In this document: positions 1 to 11,390 of the stretch, one piece after another | How the letters are laid out: each line of letters starts with the position of its first letter | Numbering within the stretch: the stretch's first letter is position 1 | Source of the DNA: Orobanche coerulescens | Taxonomy: Eukaryota > Streptophyta > Magnoliopsida > Lamiales > Orobanchaceae | DNA length: 64,000 nucleotides | Assembly: GCA_033398695.1 (NCBI GenBank) | Contig: CM065805.1 | Span: forward strand, 164,959,787-165,023,786 | Direction of reading: 5' to 3' | Made by a program: the position numbers and the translations under genes | The notes under the pieces: generated by a model | Databases searched by the model: none | What the model was told of the DNA's origin: nothing | The model's input: only the letters and a program-made list of their open reading frames with translations

Positions 1-9
1 AATACAACC

Positions 10-954
10 GTTGTATACTGAAAAAGTTATTTTATGCTTGTATTATCTTATCTTCCTATATTATGTATGAGAATATTAAATTCGTTTTCATCACATGTTT
101 TGCATACTAATTCACATATCGATTATGTAAATATCATCTTTTTATTTCATAGTGCAGATAATATGGTGTGTTGGTGCCATACGAAAGATCAGATTATTGG
201 TGCATTATAAAGTATATAATACTTCACAACCAATGTGGAAGATTGCAGTATATGTTTAAGATTAATTGATTTTTGACTATTAGCATACATTAACTTATTT
301 CATATATATTGAAGTGGACCACAGTGAATTCGCTTCTTCTGTACTGACTAAATCAAAAACACAAATTTCAAAGAATTATTATTTCTTAATTGTATAATTT
401 TTAATTATATGTTTATAATATTTATTATTTTGATTCATCATGGATGAGTCACATTGATTGATTCAATATGCTCGACATTTTAGGCAATAATATTACTTAT
501 ATTAATATTACATCTAGAAATTGTATTCCGACTCGTTCGGATTGATGTCCCGTGAAATTATTATATTGAACTCTCCAAGTGGATTAATTTTTATATAATA
601 ATAAGAATTGAGTGGTACTACTTTAGATAAAATTTATTAATTAAAGCTACCAGTAGTTTAAATTAATTAATGGACATGTGACATCTTAAACATGAGAAAT
701 TATTATTTCAAAAAGGAGCCCAATTCGTAAACTGGGCCCCCAGTATAACAATGCAATATCAAACTTGACACTAACAGACTCGATTATATTAAGAAGGGAT
801 TAATGTGGAAAGTAGAAGTCTATTAGGAGTCATTAATCTAATCATTCTTGAGATCACTAGGGTAGCCCAAGATGCCCATAGACCAAGAACAATTATTCTT
901 GTATATATTTATACGTGATCGATTATCGAGGAAGTAATCTTGAGGAAATGTAAC
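10..954. other. AT-rich transposon relic, class uncertain
   Basis: No reading frame of note on either strand. The text around 780-900 (GGAAAGTAGAAGTC, then a run ending in TAGCCCAAGATGCCC) looks like the LTR of a plant Copia element, but I could not place either LTR end. A second copy lies at 17613-18557. Confidence 0.35.
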
Positions 955-1198
955 TGTCCCCGAGCTCTCTGCAGCCATATCCTGATCCCTTGCTCAATGA
1001 ATTCTAGTTGAATCTTTGATTGAGATGTATAATCCGAGTCTCTGTAGTACGATCGACTTATGGACCAACGCATCAACTACAATGTTAGCTTTACCAAGGT
1101 GGTAAAGAATCTCGAGATCATAATCCTTAATTAACTCCAACCATCATCATTGGCGTATGTTAAATTCTTTCTGCATGAAAATATACTTAAAGCTTTTT
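955..1198 (-). pseudogene. Ty3/gypsy RNase H-to-integrase fragment
   Basis: Read on the reverse strand, this piece encodes the junction after RNase H of a Ty3/gypsy pol, with the recognisable stretches KYIFMQKEFNIRQ, WLELIKDYDLEILYH and GKANIVVDAL. These match the corresponding part of the chromovirus at 28090-28240. Two adjacent stop codons replace the residues before WLEL, and another stop follows within 50 codons. Nothing upstream or downstream of the pol survives here. The copy at 18558-18801 carries the same lesions, so the decay predates the duplication. Confidence 0.8.
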
Positions 1199-1485
1199 GA
1201 TAAATATATATTTAACAGTAAGAACCATATAGATACTGCTGGGATTCGGGAAATAAAATCGAGTTACGAAGCGGAAAAATAAAAAATGGTCTAACCGAAT
1301 AAAAACCGAGCCCCTAAGTGTAATACCTGAGATCTTTGTTCCGGATTCGTCGAGTTTTCTGGGTTTTACTGGATTGGTATTGTCCTCATCATTTGAATTT
1401 TGTGCCATGTTTTGGGTGTGCCTTATTGGGACATGTGTTTGGAGGCGTTTCGGATCACTATGCGAGTTTTTGGGTTTTTGTGGTG

Positions 1486-1829
1486 TAGCGCACGCTAATG
1501 CTTGTGGCATAGCGCATGCTATTGTGTTGTGGTTAGCGCACGCTAACTGGCAGTCCAACGGCAGTCCAGGAGCTACTGGACTGGGACTGGGGTCTCGTTA
1601 GCGCACGCTAAGGTTGGTAGCTAGCGCACGCTATCGACTGCTTAGCGCACGCTAATCGTTCTTTCTAGCGCACGCTACCTGGTAGGTGCAGATCTTTCTA
1701 GCGCACGCTATCGACTGCTTAGCGCACGCTACGCTTATTGGCTAGCGCACGCTAACCGTGTTACATGCAGAGTGTTCTGGGGCATTGACCCTGTTAGCGC
1801 GCGCTAATGTTTGTGCTTAGCGCACGCTA
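1486..1829 (+). repeat. TAGCGCACGCTA array, 12 copies
   Basis: About twelve 12-mers (TAGCG arms, centre CA, CGCTA arms) separated by 8-45 bp of non-repeated sequence, ending six bases before the TATA inverted repeat. Most copies are exact; variants include TAGCGCATGCTA and TAGCGCGCGCTA. The position fits a U3 promoter-proximal element. An inverted repeat with 8-bp arms (CAGTCCAG / CTGGACTG) sits inside the array near 1562-1583. Confidence 0.9.
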
Positions 1830-1834
1830 ATAGC

Positions 1835-1856
1835 TGTCCAGTATAAATACTGGACA
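1835..1856 (+). promoter_or_regulatory. TATA-like box inside a perfect inverted repeat
   Basis: TGTCCAGTAT and ATACTGGACA flank a central AA, giving a 22-bp perfect inverted repeat whose centre is TATAAATA. It lies directly after the palindrome array, where a retrotransposon core promoter is expected. Same sequence at 19438-19459. Confidence 0.6.
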
Positions 1857-2896
1857 ACAGCGTTAGTTCGTCATTTTCTCTCCCTTCTTCATACCTTCCG
1901 ACGAGAGTGTGCTCCAGAGGCGATTTTGAGCGATCTTCTTCATCAAGCTTCATCTTAGAGTGGATTTGTAGGTGTTTAACAACATCTAATCATCTTCTTG
2001 GTCCAAATCAAGGTAATCTCTTCTTAGAACCCTAGTTCTTGAATTTTGGGGGTTTGTGAGGTTTCGGCCGATTTAAGCCGATATAGCCCAGATTGTTGTG
2101 AGATGTTCGCTGTATACTCGAGATCCTTTGTTAATCTTGAGATTTTGTGGATTGAACTTCATAAATTCATATGTTCATCGGTTATGTTGATGTGAGCCTT
2201 TGAGATGTCAGACGAATTGCTCCATTGGGTAGGAATTAGGATGATCCCTATATTTTCGATGTATTGTTGATTCGTGGTGTTATTGCTTTCGTAGTATTCG
2301 TGGGCTGTCGAATTCTTGGTCGTTTTTGGAAGTCCGAAGACTAACCGACCGTATCCGTTCGTTGTTTCACGTTGCTCGTGGCGTCGAGGCAAGTATCTTA
2401 CCCATACTTTTCATGTTTCGTAGACGGAATCATTGATAAATGATTTTATTTGCAATCCGAATGTTTTAATGAACTTTTTAAAAGATCGGTATGTTCTCTA
2501 TAATTTTTGTCTTTCAAAAGATAACTCGTATGCTTCGGGGATTAATGTGCTTTCGGAATATGTGCGTTAGTTTCGTATGTTGGAAGATGTTAAACATATT
2601 TAGTGAATTTAGTAGACCGTAATTATTTGTCGAGGATCGTGTATTGATGTGTGTAATTGTTCGGTGAATATGTGACGTTGTGTGATATTAGATGTTATTC
2701 CTTCGTAAGGAGGTTGTGATGCTTGATGTTGTTTGGTATTGGTATTTGCTTGTGGTTGTGTGACATTAGCTGTGAGTGTACGTCGACTAAAGTGGCCATT
2801 CTAGTGAAGTACCTAGCATTTGCATGCATATTCTAGTATTCGAATTATGGCTTTCCGTGGCGTTGTGGATGATATGTGTATGTTCACCTAGGGATT

Positions 2897-3717
2897 TGTA
2901 ATACCCGTACTTTTATTGTCTGTCTGATCTTGCTGTTCTTCTTATTTTGTCGCTCTGTAAACTCTTGGTGATGTGCTTGATATTGTTATTGAGTTTCGTA
3001 TCTTGTCATGATCGTGTTGTTTAGACCTTGCGGAAGTGTTCTGGGCCAGAGAAATAGCGCACGCTAGGCCTTGGCTAACACACGCTAATTTTGTGTGAAT
3101 AGCGCACGCTAGCCTTGAGCCGTAGCGCGCGCTAAGGGACCAGTCAGGTCAGAACCAGTAACTCGGGCTGCTCTCTGGACTGGCGGTTAACGCGCGCTAG
3201 GAGTTCGTTAGCGCACGCTATTCATGGTTAGTAGCGTACGCTAACATCCGTCCGTAGCGCACGCTAACGGTCTGGTCGGCAGAGGCAGTGAGGTTGTCAG
3301 GTTTTCTGGACTATTAGGTAACGCACGCTAGGCTTCGGCTAGCGCACGCTAAAGCTGTTGCATAACACACGGTAAGACATAGCGGTAGCGCACGCTAAGG
3401 CTTGAGCAGGGCAGAGGACAGTAGGTTCTAGACTCCAGTTACTAGACGCCACTTTTTGGCTAGCGCACGCTAGAGAAAGGCGATTAGCCCATGCTAACGG
3501 GGCCGGCAGAAGCCACTGGACTACCCGTTGACCTCGCTAGCGCACGCTAATGAAGGAGGCGTAGCGTGCGCTAGACTGGGCGGATATATATTGGACAGTT
3601 GACTTCCATTTCGTCATTTTTCATCCTCTTCACTCATTTCCGACGGGAGCAGCTCGGGAGAGACGATTTTGGGCGATTGGAAGCGATCTTTCTTCTAACA
3701 ACAACATATTTTGTTGG
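2897..3717 (+). mobile_element. LTR fragment, TGTAATACCCGTAC family
   Basis: Begins TGTAATACCCGTAC and matches the start of the chromovirus 3' LTR (29822-30650), including the array, the TATATAT box near 3580 and the start of the leader. It is broken at about 3717, where reverse-strand LTR sequence begins. It evidently inserted into, or recombined with, the LTR at 1319. Confidence 0.8.
3055..3573 (+). repeat. TAGCGCACGCTA array with decayed copies
   Basis: More than a dozen copies of the 12-mer, several altered at CpG positions (TAACACACGCTA, TAGCCCATGCTA, TAGCGTACGCTA). The last, TATA-proximal copy (3562-3573) has the centre reversed (TG rather than CA), as it does in the related LTR at 30493-30504. 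Confidence 0.9.
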
Positions 3718-4051
3718 AATGCCACCGAAAGATCACAAATCAAGGGAAACAATTTATAAAACAGTTTAAAATGCCATCGAGAGTTTTAATAGAAAACAAT
3801 TTAGGATTTCTGAATCCTTCTCTTTCCAAAATCAACAGGGGTCACAGCCCAAGGTTTTGTTTTCGCAAATAGAAAACCGACAACAATACACAGGGCCAGA
3901 GCCCAATATCACGTATCCTCGACGGACATAAAAATAAACAAAATATAATCGCGCACGCGCATCGCCTAGGACCGGGATGAAGCCACAAATCCCACTCGAG
4001 GCCTCGAAGGACCCTCCCGAGCTGGCTAGCTAAACAAATTACAACGTCTCA

Positions 4052-4193
4052 ACATCACACGAGGTCCTCGACCCAATCCAAATAATATCAACATGAGATC
4101 AAACATCACAACATCACATGGGGTCCTCGACCCAATCCAAATAATATCAACATGAGATCAAACATCACAACATCCCACGGGGTCCTCGACCCA
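4052..4193 (-). repeat. 59-bp minisatellite, about 2.4 units
   Basis: Units begin ACATCACAC and contain the core GGGGTCCTCGACCC; starts at 4052, 4111 and 4170. The same array occurs at 8820-8960 and 13227-13370. Confidence 0.85.
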
Positions 4194-4498
4194 AAACACA
4201 AAATGACAACACAGTAATAATCAAGGACACAACCTTTCGTCCGCCCAAAAACTTCTCAAGACCCCTGATTAATTAACCCTCGGAGATCTCGTCAAATGTC
4301 CTTGGTAAATTAACCCTGATACCAACACTTTAAAAACGAGTTGAAACACACTTTCAGAAAACAAGAATCACGGTCTATATCGAGACCAGCATTTGAAAAG
4401 GGTCGAAAGAATTTGAAATACGATAATCGTTCGGTAACGGGGTCTTAGCTAAACACTCAATATCCGTTACCAATAAGCCTGCCAGGCGCCTCCACTGA

Positions 4499-4640
4499 AA
4501 CGCCTGTGCACCGGCGTTCACTCCACATGTCAGCCGCACCTTGTCCGTGTCTACCGCGCCGGCGTCACTCCCATAAGAGCCGCCCCTTGCACGCGCATTA
4601 GGTAAACACCGGCGTTCACCAACCATATGGAGCCGCACAT
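4499..4640 (-). repeat. GC-rich minisatellite in LTR, 3 diverged units
   Basis: Three roughly 45-60 bp units, each with ACCGGCG, then CACTCC or CACCAACC, and AGCCGC. The run keeps an 87-codon frame open on the reverse strand, but it resembles no known protein and lies inside an LTR. Copies at 9267-9408 and 13676-13815. Confidence 0.7.
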
Positions 4641-5754
4641 TGCAGCGTACACCAGACCGGAGATCGCACGCCCCGCCCTCAGAGGCTCCCGGATATGACG
4701 TCTCTCACAACAAATATTCACATTGTCACAAACATCAAGTACACAGTCATCGTCGTAACAATTATCAAATCAATACACCAATTCACATAATTCATCCGTC
4801 AGTCCACGACCACACGAATAAATAACAACACGCACGTTAACCATAACGCGACGGAAATAAGCAATATACGTACGTACGCATTATCAAGCGCAACATCAAC
4901 ACCAAATATATCCAAAGGATTCACGTAGTCACTTACAACCCACACAATTTACAAAATACACGCGTTTGGAAAGTGAGCCTTTAACGAGGTTAGCCGAATC
5001 TTTTGAAAACTCATTTCAAACAAATAAACAAACACACCAAGATGATCACCAATTATCATATCCACAAAACAAGAATAGTATGGACAAGGTACTTGCCTCG
5101 ATATCACGAGCAATGGAAAAATGAACGGATACGGCCGGGTAGCCCTCAAATTCCCGAACACTATCTAACGCGATAAAGACCGAAATTACTACGGGAAAAC
5201 ACCACATGAATCATCAATCACCAACGGAATTCAACATCGGAATCATCGAGCACCTATAATCCTTCATAAGGAATAATAAAACATGATTACGACGAGAATC
5301 AAGGCCGAAAACAACAGAAATCCCAACAAACTATCAAAGGGAACTTATTCGAACATTTAATCGAACGTTAAATGTTCAAGACCCTTCAAGAACAAAGAAA
5401 TCACCCCTCGGGTCGAACGAACCAAAGATACGAGTATCCAATCCGTAGAACAAGTTCAAAACAATGTTTATACAACAATTAATTGATCAAAAACGAATTG
5501 GAATCGAAATCAAAAAGGAAATTCCCCAAATCTACAAAAACAAGGGTTCAAGCCAAAATACCTTGATTTGGATGAAGGATTCAAGTAGAGGTCGAAAATC
5601 TACAACAAGACTTGAGGTGGATGATCTCTACAAGTTTGGGATCACTCAAATCGCCCAAAATCGCCCTTAGAATCGTCTAGAATGGTAGGAGGAAGAAGAG
5701 AGGAGAAAATGAATGTTTCTCCTCGAAAATCTGCTAAAAGGTGCAGAAAAAGCC

Positions 5755-5858
5755 CGTGTGCCGCGGCACAGGACAAGTGTGCCGCGGCCCAGGGCCAAAA
5801 AAAACGCCCAGAAATCAGCTTAGTGCCGCGGCCCAGCCGAAGTGTGCCGCGGCACACG
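5755..5858 (-). repeat. GTGCCGCGGCAC palindrome array, 4 copies
   Basis: Four copies of the perfect 12-bp palindrome, two decayed to CCGCGGCCC. The array occupies the same LTR position as the TAGCGCACGCTA and TTACGGCCGTAA arrays of the other elements. No clear TATA box is visible on its transcription-downstream side. Confidence 0.85.
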
Positions 5859-6231
5859 GTACAGTCCACTCCAATACCAAAAAGGCACATCGTGCAGTCT
5901 TAGCTATTTCGACCATAACTCCTTCGTCTGGACTCCGATTGACTCACCGTTTGAACCATTGGAAAGTTAACTTGAAGATCTATAATATTGCAAAGATTAA
6001 GAATTTTTTGGAGTTTCCAAGAATTAATGGTGACTTTACAAAGTCGAACTCCCACATGAAAAAGTCGATTAAGGACACGGAACTCAACAAAACGACACCG
6101 AAACGAACTCGGATGACAAAAAGTCCAGAATTAATCATTCTCGGAATGATGAAACGGTCATGAGCGAGTCGTCAAAACGAATTTCCCCCGAAAAAAGAAA
6201 ATTACCGAAATTCGAAATTGCGGATATTACA

Positions 6232-6268
6232 TTCTACCCTCCTTAAAAGAAGTTTCGTCCCGAAACTT
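6232..6268 (-). promoter_or_regulatory. Polypurine tract with pre-PPT stem
   Basis: Reverse strand reads AAGTTTCGGGACGAAACTT (8-bp stem, 3-nt loop), then CTTTTAAGGAGGGTAGAA directly against the LTR start. This is the expected plus-strand primer site of plant Ty3/gypsy elements. Confidence 0.85.
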
Positions 6269-7944
6269 AAAACAAGTAGGGAGGAGAAATATCCCGTCAG
6301 GAAGAACTCAATGAGATACACAAGAAGTGCGTAACTTTCGCCCATCGACGAAACGTTACAAGCAACGCAAAGGAATATACGGCATGAAAACACGCTCCAC
6401 GACGACCAACACAACGTCGCCGTTAGAAACACAATAAAACCAACAAGTGACAAACGAGTTATTCCGAAATAATACCACACTCGTTCGATCAACAAAAGCA
6501 AGGGATAGGGAAAGTTCAGAAAATGTTAACGAGCATAAACGAGTCGACAGAGTCGAAAACACAGGACTTCTAAATCCGATCCACTTCGAATAAAAGAATT
6601 AGTAGAACCAAAAGATGTCACTTACGAACAAGGTTCACAAGAATCGAACCGAACTCGAAAAAGTCACAGCGATAACTAGATCGTCCCACAACAAGATCAC
6701 AGCTCGTTTGGACGATGAAACCGAAATACAGAACAAGTTCATAAAGTGTCAACGAACATGAGCGAATTGATGAACTGGAGAAAGAGAAAATACAGAAGTC
6801 AAAATAGTACAGGTATTACCCCCGACCTCATCCATGAAATTCACAAAAACAGGAGCAAGGTAACAAGACATTAAACAACCGACACATAACGGAACGATCA
6901 CCGAGGCACACGGCCATACCAAACCAAGATCTAACAGCTCGCACATGCGCGACAATGCAGAAATCACCACTAGGCGATAATATTCAATACCAACACCCCA
7001 CCTCTCACAGAGGGCTAACACAACAAGTGTGTGGAAAACGACTCAACGCTCACGCCACCAATTCAATCACAAATCGGGATTAACACCGTAACGAAAGTTC
7101 GAAAACCATACATGCATTTCCAGTCCGCAAACAGGAATGATAGGTTTTTAAAAACGAAAACCACCTTTTGAAAACAGTTTGGAAACAACAGTTGATCTTG
7201 AGTATCATTTTACAAAAAGTTGAACAAACATCATTTTCGAGACTTTGAAAATCATCTTGCGTTTGAACAAAAATGAGGACACCTTTCTTTTAGTGAAAAA
7301 CTTTCAGAATATCCGACCCTCGGGTCTAAGTATAAGTGTTTCTAAAACATTGAATATATCTCAAAACATTTTGGTCCTCGAGGTAGAAGAATTTGGAAAC
7401 ATATTGTGGCACCTTGGAAGTAAAACGATTCATTTTAAAAGTACGTCTCAAAATTTATTTTCTAAGATACTCAAGGTTTTCAAAAATAATCCAATGGGCT
7501 AGAATGCCCAATAATGCTCATGTAACAATATTCGTTTAAACATATTATAATATACGCATCAAATCGTACAAAGTCAAGACAATACATGTCTTTTAATGAA
7601 GACAAAATACCAATTATCACAGTCAAAGAGACATAAATAACGACAACCCTCCTCATACAAACGAAATAATAGAATCACACGAACGCATCACGAAACCAAG
7701 AATATACATGAAGGTTCCATCACTTAACACAAAATCAAACAAATAGCTCGTGTCACACGAGGCACAATACAAGGAAGGGAGACTTACATTCACAGGTCGC
7801 ACGAAGATGATGATCGCCCCACAATACCAATCACGACCAACAAACTCAGACGACGCATCGCGACACGACTTAGTCAGACAAAACCCGACAAGACAAAACT
7901 CAACTGACACCACTGACCCGACAGCCTAGGTTTCCACGACCTAA

Positions 7945-7956
7945 GCTCCGATACCA
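7945..7956 (-). promoter_or_regulatory. Primer binding site (tRNA-iMet type)
   Basis: Reverse strand TGGTATCGGAGC, five bases inside the 5' LTR end. It differs at one base from the standard TGGTATCAGAGC complementary to the initiator tRNA-Met 3' end. Confidence 0.85.
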
Positions 7957-8318
7957 TTTATGTAACACCCCCAATCCGCTCAGGGATATTACACATCGTA
8001 GACCCTTTCCTCAAGGATCTACCAGGCTGGTAACAACATATAACAACTCAACTATGCCTTTAAGGCTAAAATGACTCAGTAGACCGATTTGGTCTTTCCA
8101 TAAATACATACAACTCAACTACAACTCATGCCCACGCAGGGGTCAAAACGCAACCACACCCGTACAACGGGAAAAATATAGCAGCGGAAAATAAAGTACA
8201 ACTGAACCGATAAACAATGTACAGTTCCTCATGTGATTAGTATCGATCATCTTTCATCATCCTTCGTGCCGACTCTGTGTTATGCTCCAAAAACTGAATG
8301 CAAAAATAGACATCCACC

Positions 8319-8360
8319 CACCGAATACACGGGGGTTAGCAAAACTCCACTGTTTTGCTA
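8319..8360 (-). promoter_or_regulatory. Paired stem-loops near LTR 3' end
   Basis: Stem-loop one has perfect 9-bp arms TAGCAAAAC / GTTTTGCTA (8337-8360) around a 6-nt loop. The second, C-rich/G-rich stem next to it is degraded in this copy (ACCCACCGA...GGGGG). Confidence 0.7.
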
Positions 8361-10519
8361 GTGCAAGTACAAGTGCAAAAATACGAGCCATACAATTCAC
8401 ATTCCACGAATAACAATAACCAGGGATCCTCAAAGTTCCAAACGTAACGAAAAGCATTTCCCGAGGCATAAGTTTGGTAAAACATTACAAAACCGAAAGA
8501 TCACAAATCAAGGGAAACAATTTATAAAATAGTTTAAAATGCCATCGACAGTTTTAATAGAAAACAATTTAGGATTTCCGAATCCTTCTCTTTCCAAAAT
8601 CAACAGGGGTCACATCCCAGGGTTTTGTTTTCGCAAATAGAAAACCGACAACAATACACAGGGCCAGAGCCCAATATCACGTATCCTCGACGGACATAAA
8701 AATCAACAAAACATAATCGCGCACGCGCATCGCCTAGGACCGGGACGAAGCCACAAATCCCACTCGAGGCCTCGAAGGACCCTCCCGAGCTGGCTAGCTA
8801 AACAAATTACAACGTCTCAACATCACACGGGGTCCTCGACCCAATCCAAATAATATCAACATGAGATCAAACATCACAACATCACACGGGGTCCTCGACC
8901 CAATCCAAATAATATCAACATGAGATCAAACATCACAACATCACACGGGGTCCTCGACCCAAAACACAAAATGACAACACAGTAATAATCAAGGACACAG
9001 CCTTTCGTCCGCCCAAAAACTGCTCAAGACCCCTGATTAATTAACCCTCGGAGATCTCGTCAAATGTCCTTGGTTAATTAACCCTGATACCAACACTTTA
9101 AAAACGAGTTGAAACACACTTTCAGAAAACAAGAATCACGGTCTATATCGAGACCAGCATTTGAAAATGGTCGAAAGAATTTGAAATACGATAATCGTTC
9201 GGTAACGGGGTCTTAGCTAAACACTCAATATCCGTTACCAATAAGCCTGCCAGGCGCCTCCACTGAAACGCCTGTGCACCGGCATTCACTCCACATGTGA
9301 GCCGCACCTTGTCCGTGTCTACCGCGCCGGCGTCACTCCCATAAGAGCCGCCCCTTGCACGCGCATCAGGTAAACACCGGCGTTCACCAACCATATGGAG
9401 CCGCACATTGCAGCGTACACCAGACCGGAGATCGCACGCCCCGCCCTCAGAGGCTCCCGGATATGACGTCTCTCACAACAAATATTCACATTGTCACAAA
9501 CATCAAGTACACAGTCATCATCGTAACAATTATCAAATCAATACACCAATTCACATAATTCATCCGTCAGTCCACGACCACACGAATAAATAACAACACG
9601 CACGTTAACCATAACGCGACAGAAATAAGCAATATACATACGCAAGCATTATCAAGCGCAACATCAACACCAAATATATCCAAAGGATTCACGTAGTCAC
9701 TTACAACCCACACAATTTACAAAACACACGCGTTTTGAAAGTGAGCCTTTAACGAGGCTAGCCGAATCCTTTGAAAACTCATTTCAAACAAATAAACAAA
9801 CACACCAAGATGATCACCAATTATCATATCCACAAAACAAGAATAGTATGGGCAAGGTACTTGCCTCGATATCACGAGCAATGGAAAAATGAACGGATAC
9901 GGCCGGGTAGCCCTCAAATTCCCGAACACTATCTAGAACGCGATAGCACCGAAATTACTACGGGAAAACACCACATGAATCATCAATCACCAACGGAATT
10001 CAACATCGGAATCATTGAGCACCTATAATCCTCCGTAAGGAATAATAAAACATGATTACGACGAGAATCAAGGCCGAAAACAACGGAAATCCCAACAAAC
10101 TATCAAAGGGAACCCATTCGAACATTTAATCGAACATTAAATGTTCAAGACCCTTCAGGAACAAAGAAATCACCCCTCGGGTCGAACGAACCAAAGATAC
10201 AAGTATCCAATCCGTAGAACAAGTTCAAAACAACGTTTATACAACAATTAATTGATCAAAAACGGATTGGAATCGAAATCAAAAAGGAAAATCTCCAAAA
10301 CTACAAAAACAAGGGAGCCAAAATACCTTGATTTGGATGAAGGATTCAAGTAGAGGTCGAAATCTACAACAAGACTTGAGGTGGATAATCTCTAAAAGTT
10401 TGGGAGCACTCAAATCGCCCAAAATCGTCCTTAGAATTGCCTAGAATGGTAGGAGGAAGAAGAGAGGAGAAAATGAATGTTTCTCCTCGAAAATCTGCTA
10501 AAAAGTGCAGAAAAAGCCC

Positions 10520-10619
10520 GTGTGCTGCGGCACAGGACAAGTGTGCCGTGGCCTGTGGCAAAAAAACGCCTGTAAATCAGCTTAGTGCCGCGGCCCAGCC
10601 GAAGTGTGCCGCGGCACAC
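10520..10619 (-). repeat. GTGCCGCGGCAC palindrome array
   Basis: Same array as 5755-5858, with copies decayed to GCTGCGGCAC and GCCGTGGCC; such C-to-T changes are expected at methylated CpG sites. Confidence 0.85.
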
Positions 10620-10993
10620 GGTACAGTCCACTCCAACACCAAAAAGGCACATCGTGCAGTCTTAGCTATTTTGACCATAACTCCTTCGTCTGGACTCCGA
10701 TTGACTCACCGTTTGAACTATTGGAAAGCTAACTTGATGATCTATAATATTGCAAAGATTCAGAATTTTTTGGAGTTTCCAAGAATTAATGGTGACTTTA
10801 CAAAGTCGAACTCCCACGTGAAAAAGTCGATTAAGGACACGGAACTCAACAAAACGACACCGAAACGAACTCGGATGACAAAAAGTGAAGAATTAATCAT
10901 TCCCGGAATGACGAAACGGTCATGAGCGAGTCGTAAAAACGAACTTCCGCCGAAAAAAGAAAATTACCGAAATTCGAAATTGCGGATATTACA

Positions 10994-11390
10994 GTGGGGG
11001 CGGAACATGTTTTCATGTTTTAGGTGCTTGCGGGGAGAGAGTTGAGACACAGGGCATGACGTTGGCGATGAGGCATTCGAGCGATACTAGTCCGAGTTGT
11101 TTCGGTGTTCATGTCGTTCAGACAGTTTGGAGTACTCCAGTTTCGTCAGTTGTTGTCCTTTTGTATTAACCGAGCAAGGCTCGTGGATGTTGTTGTATTT
11201 TTATTTTGGCCATGTAGGCCCAATTTTGTTGTTGAAATTCCATATCGGAATATTATGTCAGATATCATAGTAGGGACTGTGATTTTCCGTTTTGGTCAGT
11301 TTGTTGTGTTTTAGTCGTGTTCGCCTGGTGGATCTCCTGGTGTAAGGTCCACGGCACTGTAATAATCCAATGGGATTTGGGGGCGTTACA
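10994..11390 (+). mobile_element. 3'-terminal LTR fragment, plus orientation
   Basis: Starts abruptly at the end of the reverse-strand LTR and ends with GGATTTGGGGGCGTTACA, the expected right terminus of this superfamily of LTRs. The upstream part of this LTR is missing and no primer site follows, so it is a recombination scrap. Confidence 0.65.

Larger units (their letters stand above)
1319..2896 (+). mobile_element. LTR fragment, TGTAATACCTGAGATC family (left part)
   Basis: Starts with TGTAATACCTGAGATC, the same family as the 3' LTR at 34596. Its order is: U3 start, palindrome array (1486-1829), TATA in an inverted repeat (1835-1856), a splice-donor-like AAG|GTAAT at 2012, then U5-like text. 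A second LTR begins at 2897 and replaces the rest. No polypurine tract precedes 1319, so this is not an obvious 3' LTR junction. Confidence 0.75.
10..3505. repeat. Long duplication, copy A (partner 17613-21093)
   Basis: The segment recurs almost base for base 17.6 kb downstream. The offset is 17603 bp at the start and 17588 bp at the end, because the second copy lacks 15 bp near 20310. Similarity begins at the G at 10 and stops inside the sequence AACGGGGCCG at 3505. It contains an AT-rich relic, a reverse-strand Ty3 pol scrap and two nested LTR pieces, so the duplication happened after those insertions. Confidence 0.95.
3718..6231 (-). mobile_element. 3' LTR of coding-free element (U5 end missing)
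   Basis: On the reverse strand the LTR starts TGTAATATCCGC at 6231 and runs left. It is near-identical to 8491-10993, the right-hand LTR of the same element. The last 0.5 kb of U5 is gone because the sequence switches at about 3717 to a plus-strand LTR. Contains a palindrome array (5755-5858) and two minisatellites. Confidence 0.85.
6232..7960 (-). mobile_element. Coding-free internal region
   Basis: About 1.73 kb between primer site and polypurine tract without any gag or pol similarity; the longest reading frames are under 100 codons and unconserved. The part next to the primer site matches the internal regions at 33059 and 42815 (conserved CCTAGGCTGTCG, GTCGCGA..CGTCGTCTGA and GGATGTAAGTCTCCC). 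This makes it a member of a non-autonomous LTR family rather than a random deletion. Confidence 0.8.
7961..10993 (-). mobile_element. 5' LTR of coding-free element, 3.03 kb
   Basis: Bounded on the reverse strand by TGTAATATCC (10993) and GGGGGTGTTACA (7961). Reading with transcription it holds the U3 backbone shared with the LTRs at 24011, 40475, 45936 and 62513, the CCGCGG array (10520-10619), a donor-like CAAG|GTAT, two minisatellites and the paired stem-loops near 8320-8360. Positions 8521-10993 are duplicated at 12928-15402. Confidence 0.9.

Noticed and set aside
1187..1601. 123-codon reverse-strand and 75-codon plus-strand frames, repeated at 18790 and 18977
   Set aside because: They run through an LTR boundary and the palindrome array, where the absence of stops reflects the repeated motif.
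1486..1829. Palindromic repeats with unique spacers resembling a CRISPR array
   Set aside because: The repeats are 12 bp, spacer lengths vary widely, the arrays sit in plant LTRs, and there are no cas genes.
4375..4638. 87-codon reverse-strand frame repeated at 9143 and 13607
   Set aside because: It recurs only because the LTR is copied. Its content follows the GC-rich minisatellite, and it matches no family I know.
5741..6163. 140-162 codon plus-strand frames at 5741, 10437 and 14882
   Set aside because: Antisense to the LTR, crossing the palindrome array, with frame changes between near-identical copies.
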